From positions 1-64,000 of the forward strand of contig JALHMR010000022.1 in the NCBI GenBank assembly GCA_022843945.1: a stretch of 64,000 bases of DNA, read 5' to 3'. The notes below the pieces were generated by a model. That model ran no database searches. It saw nothing but the letters and a program-made list of their open reading frames with translations, and was not told where the DNA came from. Positions 51,736-61,313 of the stretch are shown in pieces. Both the position numbers and the translations under genes were made by a program. The stretch comes from Rhodospirillaceae bacterium (lineage in GTDB: Bacteria; Pseudomonadota; Alphaproteobacteria; CACIAM-22H2). Numbering within the stretch: position 1 is the first letter of the stretch; every line of letters begins with the position of its first letter.

Positions 51736-52374
51736 TTACTGGCTCGCCCAGATGATGCGATGGACGAACGAGACCTGCTCGGTGGCGAGCGTGCGGTCGG
51801 GGTGGTCGGAGTTCAGCGACAGGAGCTCGATCTTGCGGGCCCCGCGCCGCGCCAGCTGCTTGGCCATGACCTCGCCATCCGTGGTCTTGAGCACCACGCG
51901 GTCGCCGCGCCGCAGGCTGGCGGCCGGCGAGACGATGATCGTGTCGCCGTCCCGGTAGACCGGCTCCATGCTGTCGCCGCTCACCTCGAGGGCGTAGGCG
52001 TGGGTGTCGTTGATCTCGGGAAAAAGCAGCTCATCCCAGCCATTGCCCGTGGGATAGCCGGCATCGTCGAAGTAGCCCTTGGCGCCCGCCTGGGCGTAGC
52101 CGATGACCGGGATGCGGCGCATGGCGCCGCCCGCACTCGGCACCGTGCCAACGTAGGAGACGAACTCGCCGATCGTCGACCCGGTGGCCTCGAGGATCTT
52201 GGCGATGCTCTCGGTCGAGGGCCAGCGCGGCCGTCCGTCGCGGGCGATGCGCTTCGATTTGTTGAAGGTCGTGGGGTCGAGGCCGGCGCGCCGCGCCAAG
52301 CCCGAGGGCGAGTACCCGTGCTCGTTGGCCAGCTGGTCGATGGCCTGCCAGATGTCGGCGTGACGAAGGATCAT
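51736..52374 (-). CDS. XRE/S24-type repressor with LexA-like peptidase domain
   Basis: This 212-residue protein has an N-terminal helix-turn-helix (LARRAGLDPTTFNKSKRI) and a C-terminal S24 peptidase-like domain. The latter has the Ser of EVSGDSMEPVYRDGD and the Lys of GEVMAKQLAR, the LexA Ser/Lys pair. It could self-cleave or be RecA-responsive, but this housekeeping-type family is chromosomal and not clearly phage-derived. Its neighbours are non-phage. A 153-base gap upstream carries possible AT-rich promoter elements. Confidence 0.86.
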   Translation of the reverse strand: MILRHADIWQAIDQLANEHGYSPSGLARRAGLDPTTFNKSKRIARDGRPRWPSTESIAKILEATGSTIGEFVSYVGTVPSAGGAMRRIPVIGYAQAGAKGYFDDAGYPTGNGWDELLFPEINDTHAYALEVSGDSMEPVYRDGDTIIVSPAASLRRGDRVVLKTTDGEVMAKQLARRGARKIELLSLNSDHPDRTLATEQVSFVHRIIWASQ

Positions 52375-52527
52375 GTAAGAATTTTCTCATAGCGCCGGCG
52401 AGCCGCCAATAGGAAATTGTTGCCACAACCGACCCGAAATAGAATCAAATGCTTAATCGATAGGTTAACGGTCTAGGGGTGGCGTTCGCGTTGCCGGCGC
52501 CGCGCCGGACCGCTAAGGTCTTGAACC

Positions 52528-52878
52528 ATGGGGACGAATCACATCTACCACGTCTGCCAGGCCAGCGAATGGCAGGCCGCTCAGGCGAGCGGCGCGTATC
52601 CCGGCTCCTCCCAGGACCGGGCCGATGGGTTTATTCACTTCTCGGGGCCAGCGCAGGTGGTCGAGAGCGTAGCCAGGCACCGCGCAGGCCAGGACGGCCT
52701 GGTTGTCCTGGAAGTCGATGCGCCGGCCCTCGGTCCGGCCCTGAAATGGGAACCGTCACGCGGCGGCCAGCTCTTTCCCCACCTCTACGGCCCGCTGCCG
52801 GTCGCCGCGGTTGTCCGATGGGCCGAGCTGCCGCTCGGCCCCGACGGCCGGCACGTGTTTCCCTGGGGGCTTCGCTGA
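52528..52878 (+). CDS. DUF952-family protein
   Basis: This 116-residue soluble protein is DUF952-like: IYHVCQASEWQAAQASGAYP, then DGFIHFSGPAQVV, VLEVDAPALG, LFPHLYGPLPVAAVV. Its fold is ADP-ribosyltransferase-like, but no activity is known. It overlaps pyrD by one base and probably shares a transcript; the pairing is common in alphaproteobacteria and may be incidental. Confidence 0.88.
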   Translation: MGTNHIYHVCQASEWQAAQASGAYPGSSQDRADGFIHFSGPAQVVESVARHRAGQDGLVVLEVDAPALGPALKWEPSRGGQLFPHLYGPLPVAAVVRWAELPLGPDGRHVFPWGLR

Positions 52879-53927
52879 TGGACCTCTATTCGTTCGTTGG
52901 TCCGCTGCTGCGCTCCCTCGATGCGGAGACGGCGCATGGCCTGACGATCCAGGCCCTCAAATCAGGCCTCGTGCCGCGTGGCGATGTGCCGGCCGACCCG
53001 ATCCTGCGCACGATGCTCTGGGGCCGCGATTTTCCCAATCCCATCGGCCTGGCGGCCGGCTTCGACAAGAATGCCGAGGTCCCCGACGCGATGCTCGGTC
53101 TCGGCTTCGGCTTCGTGGAGATTGGCAGCGTCACGCCGCGCCCTCAGCCCGGCAATCCGAAGCCGCGCCTGTTTCGTCTGAAAGAGGACCAGGCGGTGAT
53201 CAACCGGCTCGGCTTCAACTGCGAGGGCCTGCCGGCGGCGACGCCGCGCCTGGCGGTGCGGCCACGTCACGGCATCGTCGGCGTCAACCTCGGCAAGAAC
53301 AAGGATACGGCCGCCGCCGCCGCCGACTACGAGCTGGGCGCCGCGGCGCTCGGCCGCTACGCCGACTATCTCGTCTGCAACGTCTCCTCGCCCAACACGC
53401 CGGGCCTGCGCGCGCTGCAGGGCAAGGCGCCGCTCCAGGAACTGATCGGCCGGGTCCAGCTGGTTCTTCGCACCCTGCCGGCGCCGCCGCCCCTGGTGCT
53501 GAAGATCGCGCCCGACATCACCGACGATGACAAGCGCGACATCGCCGAGGTCTCGCTGGCTGCCGGTATCGCTGGCCTCATCGTCGGCAACACCACGATC
53601 ACGCGGCCGGAAAGCCTGCGCTCGGCGAACAGGCAAGAGACCGGCGGCTTGTCCGGCCGCCCGCTCTTTGCCCTGTCGACTTCGGTGCTGGCCGATATGT
53701 ATCGCGCCACGGGCGGGCGCATCCCGCTGGTCGGCACCGGCGGCATCGCCTCGGGAGCGGACGCCTACGCCAAGATCCGGGCGGGGGCGTCTCTGGTACA
53801 GCTCTACTCGGCGCTGGTTTACCAGGGGCCGGGCCTGATCGGGCGCATGGCCCGCGACCTGGCGGCGCTGCTGCGACGTGACGGGTTTAGCGGTCTGGCG
53901 CAGGCCGTCGGGGCCGATCACCGTTGA
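52878..53927 (+). CDS. pyrD: Dihydroorotate dehydrogenase (quinone), class 2
   Basis: This 349-residue membrane-associated enzyme oxidises dihydroorotate with quinone in pyrimidine synthesis. It has the class 2 features: FPNPIGLAAGFDKNAE near residue 58, GIVGVNLGKNKDT near 133, CNVSSPNTPGLR with the catalytic Ser, and late IPLVGTGGIASGADAYAKI. The segment NRLGFNCEG departs from the usual NRxGFNN/NxG, with Cys replacing Asn, perhaps harmlessly. It starts at ATG 52878 in the DUF952 stop. Confidence 0.96.
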   Translation: MDLYSFVGPLLRSLDAETAHGLTIQALKSGLVPRGDVPADPILRTMLWGRDFPNPIGLAAGFDKNAEVPDAMLGLGFGFVEIGSVTPRPQPGNPKPRLFRLKEDQAVINRLGFNCEGLPAATPRLAVRPRHGIVGVNLGKNKDTAAAAADYELGAAALGRYADYLVCNVSSPNTPGLRALQGKAPLQELIGRVQLVLRTLPAPPPLVLKIAPDITDDDKRDIAEVSLAAGIAGLIVGNTTITRPESLRSANRQETGGLSGRPLFALSTSVLADMYRATGGRIPLVGTGGIASGADAYAKIRAGASLVQLYSALVYQGPGLIGRMARDLAALLRRDGFSGLAQAVGADHR

Positions 53928-54034
53928 CCCGCCGCGCGGCCTTGCGTCAATCTGACCGGACTTAAGTGCCTGTCGAGTCGCTACAAATGCCCGGAGACGT
54001 CCGGGCATGACCAAGAAGAGCAGCGAAGCGCCGC

Positions 54035-55279
54035 ATGCCTGCCGTCAGCCATATCCTGATCGCCCTCGTCTATGCCGTCGTCGCAGGCGCGGTGGCCGTG
54101 GGCCTTCCTCTCTTGGTGCCGGCGCTCGATGCGCGCAGCGCCGTCGAGATCGGCGCGCTCATCATCCTGGTCTCGGCGCTGGTGCACCTGGCGAGCGCGC
54201 ACCTGCGGCGCGGAGATGCCGAGGCGGCCGAGATCGATGCCGTGCGGACCGGCTATGCCGAACTCAAGCAGGAGCTCAACCGGGCGCGCGACGAGGCGCG
54301 GCGGGTCTACGACGCGATCCGCGCCGCCACCGCGGCGCGCCAGGGCCAGGCGGAGGATATCGAGACGGTGATGACCGAGGTCCGCGTCCTGCAGGATCTC
54401 GTCGACCAGCTCTCCTCGGGCAAGAAGATCAAGCAGAAGCCGGCCTACATCGTGGACGGCACCGATAAGGCCGCGCCGGCGGCGGCGAGCGAGCCACCGC
54501 GCATCCTCTCCGGCCTGTCCGACGAGGCGGTGCTCGAAATGGTGCAGGACGCGCTGCGCAGCAATCGCGTCGACCTGTTCGTGCAGCCAATCGTCAGCCT
54601 GCCGCAGCGCAAGCGCCGGCATTACGAATGCTTCAGCCGGGTGCGCGCCGAGGACGGCTCGATCCTCATGCCGGAGAGCTATATCGGCGTCGCCGAACGC
54701 GAAGGCCTGATCGCCGCCATCGACAACATGCTGCTCTTCCGCGGGGTGCAGCTGGTGCGCCGGGTGCAGAAGGCGAATTCCGACGTCGGCATCTTCGTCA
54801 ACATCTCCGAGCACACCTTCGCCGATGTGCGCTTCCTGCGCGAGTTCGCCACCTTCATGGCCGCCAACCGCGATCTCGCTCCGCATCTTGTTTTCGAGTT
54901 CAGCCAGGCGAGCGTGGCCCGTCATCGCGATGCCGGGTTCAAGGAGCTCGGCAAGCTCGGCAAGCTCGGCTTCCGCCTGTCGATGGACCAGGTGACCAGC
55001 ATCGATTTCGACGTCGCCGACCTGGCGGAGCTGCATATCCGCTTCCTCAAGATCGAGGCCTCGAAGCTGATCGAGCAGACGCGCGCCACCACCCAGCGTC
55101 TCGACATGCGCGCCTTCAAGCAGGCCCTCGACAGCTTCGCCATCGACCTGATCGTCGAGAAGATCGAGACGGAGCCGATGCTGGTGGAGATCCTCGACAT
55201 GCCGGTCGACTTCGGCCAGGGCTATCTCTTCGGCGAGCCGCGCCTGTCCAAGGACGCCCGCGAAGGCGCGGCACCGTAA
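54035..55279 (+). CDS. TipF-like membrane protein with degenerate EAL domain
   Basis: This 414-residue protein has two N-terminal transmembrane helices (about 6–29 and 38–58), then a coiled coil (about 60–130) and a C-terminal EAL-like domain (about 170–405). The EAL signature is degenerate: YECFSRV instead of EALxR and SMDQVTS instead of DDFGxG, while FVNISEH, FLKIE and EKIETE remain. This layout matches TipF, the c-di-GMP-binding flagellar positioning factor of Caulobacter. It is probably a receptor, not an enzyme. It lies between pyrD and a palindromic repeat. Confidence 0.85.
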   Translation: MPAVSHILIALVYAVVAGAVAVGLPLLVPALDARSAVEIGALIILVSALVHLASAHLRRGDAEAAEIDAVRTGYAELKQELNRARDEARRVYDAIRAATAARQGQAEDIETVMTEVRVLQDLVDQLSSGKKIKQKPAYIVDGTDKAAPAAASEPPRILSGLSDEAVLEMVQDALRSNRVDLFVQPIVSLPQRKRRHYECFSRVRAEDGSILMPESYIGVAEREGLIAAIDNMLLFRGVQLVRRVQKANSDVGIFVNISEHTFADVRFLREFATFMAANRDLAPHLVFEFSQASVARHRDAGFKELGKLGKLGFRLSMDQVTSIDFDVADLAELHIRFLKIEASKLIEQTRATTQRLDMRAFKQALDSFAIDLIVEKIETEPMLVEILDMPVDFGQGYLFGEPRLSKDAREGAAP

Positions 55280-55290
55280 TAGCATTGGGC

Positions 55291-55389
55291 GAGCATCCCC
55301 CCTCCCTAACCCTCCCCCACAAGGGGGGAGGGGACAGGAAGAAGGAGAGCGCACGTCTCTCTTGGGGGAGGGTTGGGGTGGGGGTGCTC
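55291..55389. repeat. Palindromic intergenic repeat, related to 25098–25171
   Basis: The outer arms GAGCATCCCCCCTCCC (55291–55306) and GGGTGGGGGTGCTC (55376–55389) pair, as do CCCTCCCCC and GGGGGAGGG inside, with a shorter inner hairpin around 55311–55333. The CCCTCCCCCA…GGGGGAGGGTTGGGG core is shared with the copy at 25 kb. It ends 29 bases before the next ATG. Confidence 0.78.
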
Positions 55390-55418
55390 CGAAGACAACT
55401 TAGTGGTCTGGTTTTCCA

Positions 55419-56300
55419 ATGCCTAGTCTGAACCCCCCCGTCATCGCCGGCTTGTCACAGATCATCGATCGCTACGACGGGTTCATCCTCGATCTCTGGG
55501 GCTGCATCCACAACGGTGTCGAGCCGTTTCCCGGCGTGCTCGAGGCGCTCCGGCGGGCCCGCGCCGCCGGCAAAAAGCTGCTGGTGCTGTCGAACGCGCC
55601 GCGCCGGGCCACCTCCGTGGCCACCAGCATGGCGAAGCTCGGCGTCGACCCGGCCCTGGTCGATGACATCCTGTCCTCGGGCGAGGCCACCTGGCAGGCG
55701 CTGGTCGATCGCACGGATCCCTGGCATGCGGCGCTGGGCCGGCGCGCGCTGCATATCGGGCCCGATCGTGATATCGGCCTGTTCGAGGGCAGCGGCGTCG
55801 AGCGCCTGACCGACCCGGCCGCGGCCGACTTCGTCGTGGCCACGGGGCCGACTGATGATTCGCTTGATCTGGCGGCGCATGAGAGCCTGCTGCAGGCCTG
55901 CCGCAAGCGCGGCCTCAAGATGCTCTGCGCCAATCCCGATCTCGATGTGATCCGCGGCACGACGCGGCTGATCTGCTCCGGCGCCCTGGCGGCGCGCTAT
56001 ATCGAGCTGGGCGGCGAGGCCCGCGAGCATGGCAAGCCGCACGCGGCGATCTACGACCGGGCGATGGCGATGATCGGCATCGCGGACCGCCGCCGCGTGG
56101 CGGCGGTAGGCGATTCATTCCGCACGGATGTGGCGGGCGCGCGCGGGGCCGGGATCGACGTGGTGTTCATCCCCGGCGGCATCCACGCCGAGGGCATGGG
56201 CTTCCGCCACGGCGACGTGCCCAGCGCCGCGGCGATCGCCACGCTCGCGGCCGAGTACAAGGTCAGCCCGACCTGGGTGCTGCCTGATTTGAGGTGGTGA
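55419..56300 (+). CDS. TIGR01459-family HAD-IIA hydrolase
   Basis: This 293-residue phosphatase-like enzyme belongs to the HAD IIA subclass (NagD-like). It has FILDLWGCIHNGVEPFPG near residue 27, VLSNAPRR (motif II), and a late HGKPHAAIYDRAM and VAAVGDSFRTDVAGARGAG (motifs III/IV). It is the TIGR01459 group, found in alphaproteobacteria; the substrate is unsettled. The start ATG 55419 is in a GC-poor leader beyond the repeat. It ends 20 bases before the next repeat. Confidence 0.93.
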   Translation: MPSLNPPVIAGLSQIIDRYDGFILDLWGCIHNGVEPFPGVLEALRRARAAGKKLLVLSNAPRRATSVATSMAKLGVDPALVDDILSSGEATWQALVDRTDPWHAALGRRALHIGPDRDIGLFEGSGVERLTDPAAADFVVATGPTDDSLDLAAHESLLQACRKRGLKMLCANPDLDVIRGTTRLICSGALAARYIELGGEAREHGKPHAAIYDRAMAMIGIADRRRVAAVGDSFRTDVAGARGAGIDVVFIPGGIHAEGMGFRHGDVPSAAAIATLAAEYKVSPTWVLPDLRW

Positions 56301-56320
56301 AGGTCCGCCAATTCCTTGCT

Positions 56321-56396
56321 GTCATCGCCGGGCTTGTCCCGGCGATCCATGGTGCCTGCGTCGCGATGGATGCCCGGGTCGGAGCCCGGGTATGAC
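56321..56396. repeat. Palindromic intergenic repeat with GTCAT/ATGAC ends
   Basis: The element starts GTCATCGCCGGGCTTGTCCC and ends GGAGCCCGGGTATGAC. It has two short hairpins (CGCCGGG…CCCGGCG and GCCCGGG…CCCGGGT) and GGATCCATGG/CGATGGAT-type middle arms. It resembles common proteobacterial REP-like units, and a related one lies at 56773–56847. Confidence 0.8.
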
Positions 56397-56405
56397 AAAA
56401 GAAAA

Positions 56406-56750
56406 TCAGTGATCGCTGCCGTGCAGGATCTCGCTGCGCAGGCCGGTCTCGTAGCCCATGCCGTCGGCGGTGACGATGCAGCTCATCGGGAACATCGACC
56501 TGATCAGTCCCTTGCGCTCCAGCACCACCCAGGCCGCTTGGTTGGCCAGGCCGGTGGCATCGCGCGACACCACGATCCAGGGGCCCAGGTGGAAGTGATC
56601 GCCGTGCGGCGCCGGCAGGTTCGACACCATGTAGGAGCCCGGCTCGTCGGCCGGCGTGCCGTGGCCGGGCAGGGTGGCAAGCGCCTGCAGCAGGGTCAGG
56701 GTGCGCAGCTGCAGCGGGTTGAGGTTGAGCGGGTTCTGCTTCTTGGCCAT
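56406..56750 (-). CDS. Hypothetical protein, 114 residues
   Basis: I do not recognise this protein. From ATG 56750 it reads MAKKQNPLNLNPLQLRTLTL, then LLQALATLPGHGTPADEP and a mixed strand/helix part with GDHFHLGPWIVVSRDATG, MSCIVTADGMGYETG and a C-terminal HGSDH. There is no signal peptide. I reject the longer start (56795) because those extra residues (MPVFTGMT...) are a translation of a repeat. It lies between two REP-like elements and downstream of an APC permease gene on the same strand. It could be a metal-binding small protein. Confidence 0.75.
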   Translation of the reverse strand: MAKKQNPLNLNPLQLRTLTLLQALATLPGHGTPADEPGSYMVSNLPAPHGDHFHLGPWIVVSRDATGLANQAAWVVLERKGLIRSMFPMSCIVTADGMGYETGLRSEILHGSDH

Positions 56751-56772
56751 GGGTGATTCCTGGTTTCGTTTT

Positions 56773-56847
56773 GTCATGCCCGTGAAAACGGGCATCCAGG
56801 GTGAGCGCGTGCTGGTTGCCCTGGATTCCCGCTTTCGCGGGAATGAC
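56773..56847. repeat. Palindromic intergenic repeat with GTCAT/ATGAC ends, second copy
   Basis: GTCATGCCCGTGAAAACGGG…GGG (56773–56801) and CCCTGG…CGCGGGAATGAC (56819–56847) form two hairpins and pair with each other. The end sequences match the element at 56321–56396. It lies between the hypothetical gene and the APC permease. Confidence 0.85.
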
Positions 56848-56855
56848 GTTTCCTT

Positions 56856-58823
56856 CTATCCGAGCTTCATCGGCAGGATAACCATCTGGTAACCCCGGAT
56901 GTGAAGCCGGCGCTGGAGGGTGAAGGCGGTCTGGTTGTGGAGCAGGCGCTTCCACCAGCTGTCGGGCACGAAGACCAGCTGGCTGGCGAAGAACACCGTG
57001 TTGGGAAAGTCGGCCACCACTTTCTCGCACAGGTCGGTGAGCTGGGCGAAGACGTCCGTGCCGAAGCTCTTGTACGATTTCGCGGCGATGCCGCGGCTGT
57101 TCACGTAGTTGACGTAGTAGGCCAGCGTCTTGTCGACCTGGCCTTCGAGCTGTTCGAGGGCCCGGTCGCCGCCGAACGCGTGCGTATCGACTTCGCCGGC
57201 GCTGATGAAGACCATGTTCTTGAACTGGCCGGGAAACAGGCGCTGCACCCAGAGCAGCGAATGCATGCCCGTACCCCGGCTGCGCGTCACCAGGAAGGCG
57301 GCGGTCGGCGCTTCGCGATCGGGAGCCGGCGGGTTGGCGACGGGCTCGGACTCCTTGACCACCAGCAGCTTGTCGACCGCATCGGTCTGGGCATGCGTCT
57401 CGCGGTAGTGCCGGCGGATCTGCAGGCAGACGAGGATGAGCAGCCCGGTGATGAAGATGGTGAGGAAGCCGCCTTCGAGGAACTTCTCGTAGACGATGAC
57501 CGCGAGGATGGCGATGCAGACCAGGAAGCCGGTCGCCGACAGCATCAGCTTGCGCATCCACGGCCCGCTGCGGTGGCGCACCCAATAGACCGACAGGCCA
57601 AGGAGCGACAGCGAGAAGGTGATGAACACGTTGATGCTGTAAAGGATGACCAGGATGCGGATCTCGCCGCCGGTCAGCCAGAGAATGGCAAGGGCGGCGC
57701 CGCCCATCAGCAGGATGCCGTACTTGGTCACCAGCCGGGTCGACAGGTAGGTGAACTGGTGCGGCATCCATTCGTCGACCGCCATGTTGGCCAGCACCGC
57801 CGGTCCGCCGAGGAATCCCGTGTTGGCGGCGACGATCAGCAGACCGGCCTCGAAGGCGAGGACGATGGTCAGCAGCACCGTTCCCGCCTGCCAGCCGAAG
57901 ATCGTCCAGTCCTTCATGATCGAGCCGAAGGCCACGGCGTTCAGCGTCTGGCCCGGCACTTCGCGCACGTCCCACAGCAGATAGAGCAGGATGATGCCGG
58001 CGGCGGTGAAGGCGAGCGAGAGGGCCATGTACATCATCGTCACCTTGCCGGTATGCACGCGCGGCTCGGCCAGACGATCGATGTTGTTGGAGACGGCCTC
58101 GATGCCGGTATAGGTGCCGCCGCCCAGAGAATAGGCAAGCAGGATCACCGAGACGACCGCCCACCAGCCGAGCGCGTCGGCCATCGCGGTCGCGTCCTGC
58201 ACGGCGTTGGGCACGAGCTCCGGCAGGCGCCCGGCATGGGCGAAGATGCCGTAGAGGATGAGGAAGATGTGGATGATCAGGAAGCCGAGGAAGATCGGCA
58301 TCAGGATCGCGATGCTTTCCTTCATGTCGCGAAGGTTCATCACGATGAGGAGGCCGATCAGCGCCAGCCCGACCGGGACCTTGTAGGGCTGCCAGTCGAC
58401 GGGCAGCAGGCTGAACATGGCGTCGACGCCGCTCGCCACCGAGATGGCGATGGTCAGCACGTAGTCGATGACCAGCGCGGAACCGGAGACCAGGCCGGCA
58501 TAGGGGCCGAGCAACTGCGTGGCGACCTTGTAGCCGCCGCCCCCCGAGGGAAAGAGCTCGATGACCTGGTTGTAGCTGAGCGCGATGATGAACACGGTCG
58601 CCGCCGTGATCAGCGCCAGGAAGATCGCTAGGCTGTAGTGCTCGCCCAGCGCCAGGAAGCCGAGCTCGGGGCCATAGTTGGCTGACGACAGACCATCGGC
58701 GCCCAGCCCGACCCAGGCGAAGAACGCCACGAGCAGGATGTGGCGTCTCGTCTCGGGCGAAAGAGGATTGCGCGGCGGCCCGAGGATGAGGTGGCGCCAC
58801 GTCGAGAAGCGAAGGTATTTCAC
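56856..58823 (-). CDS. APC-family permease with C-terminal cytoplasmic domain
   Basis: This amino-acid/polyamine/cation-type permease has about twelve transmembrane segments, then a cytoplasmic region (residues about 470–655) with VTRSRGTGMHSLLWVQ and VDKTLAYYVNYVN. It keeps the family start FFAWVGLGADGLSSANYGPE and helix SGGGGYKVATQL. I chose GTG 58823 (KYLRFSTWRHLILGPP follows), but no good ribosome site is seen, and the frame continues to 58937. The soluble tail could bind regulators. The substrate is unknown. Confidence 0.86.
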   Translation of the reverse strand: MKYLRFSTWRHLILGPPRNPLSPETRRHILLVAFFAWVGLGADGLSSANYGPELGFLALGEHYSLAIFLALITAATVFIIALSYNQVIELFPSGGGGYKVATQLLGPYAGLVSGSALVIDYVLTIAISVASGVDAMFSLLPVDWQPYKVPVGLALIGLLIVMNLRDMKESIAILMPIFLGFLIIHIFLILYGIFAHAGRLPELVPNAVQDATAMADALGWWAVVSVILLAYSLGGGTYTGIEAVSNNIDRLAEPRVHTGKVTMMYMALSLAFTAAGIILLYLLWDVREVPGQTLNAVAFGSIMKDWTIFGWQAGTVLLTIVLAFEAGLLIVAANTGFLGGPAVLANMAVDEWMPHQFTYLSTRLVTKYGILLMGGAALAILWLTGGEIRILVILYSINVFITFSLSLLGLSVYWVRHRSGPWMRKLMLSATGFLVCIAILAVIVYEKFLEGGFLTIFITGLLILVCLQIRRHYRETHAQTDAVDKLLVVKESEPVANPPAPDREAPTAAFLVTRSRGTGMHSLLWVQRLFPGQFKNMVFISAGEVDTHAFGGDRALEQLEGQVDKTLAYYVNYVNSRGIAAKSYKSFGTDVFAQLTDLCEKVVADFPNTVFFASQLVFVPDSWWKRLLHNQTAFTLQRRLHIRGYQMVILPMKLG

Positions 58824-59138
58824 GAGCGGCGGGGCGATGCGTGATGGCCAGCGGATGCCGGCCCCGAAAAGAGGGGCGGTCGAAAGCGGCGGAGGATGGC
58901 ACCGGGCGTCCGGCCCCGCAAGGCCTGCTCCCGCCAAAGGCGGGGTTCCCGACGGCCCGTCGAGTCGTGCGAAAGACCCTCCGAAAGAGGCCCCGACTCG
59001 GCCCGATCTGGTCTTGGGAAGTCCGGATCAAGGCATTGATATAACAAGTGATTTCGACTAGTACGCGCTTTGCGCCCGCTGTGGATATCTTGGACATGCG
59101 GCACGGCGGCGCGCCTGCGTTAGATTGAGGAGATCAGC
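58824..59138. other. Intergenic region before methylmalonyl-CoA mutase, no gene seen
   Basis: This 315-base stretch between the divergent permease and mutase genes has no convincing gene. It should hold both promoters. A TTGATATAAC tract near 59036–59045 could be a -10 region. The frame extending from the permease is Pro-rich and unlike a real N-terminus. No riboswitch fold (for example B12) was recognised. Confidence 0.55.
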
Positions 59139-61289
<2,151 letters not shown>

Positions 61290-61313
61290 CGCCGGTTCGA
61301 TTAGGGGTGGGTA

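Noticed and set aside
51736-52374. S24/XRE repressor as a prophage remnant
   Set aside because: No integrase, structural gene, attachment site or composition change lies near, and the flanking genes are housekeeping. The family is also chromosomal in alphaproteobacteria.
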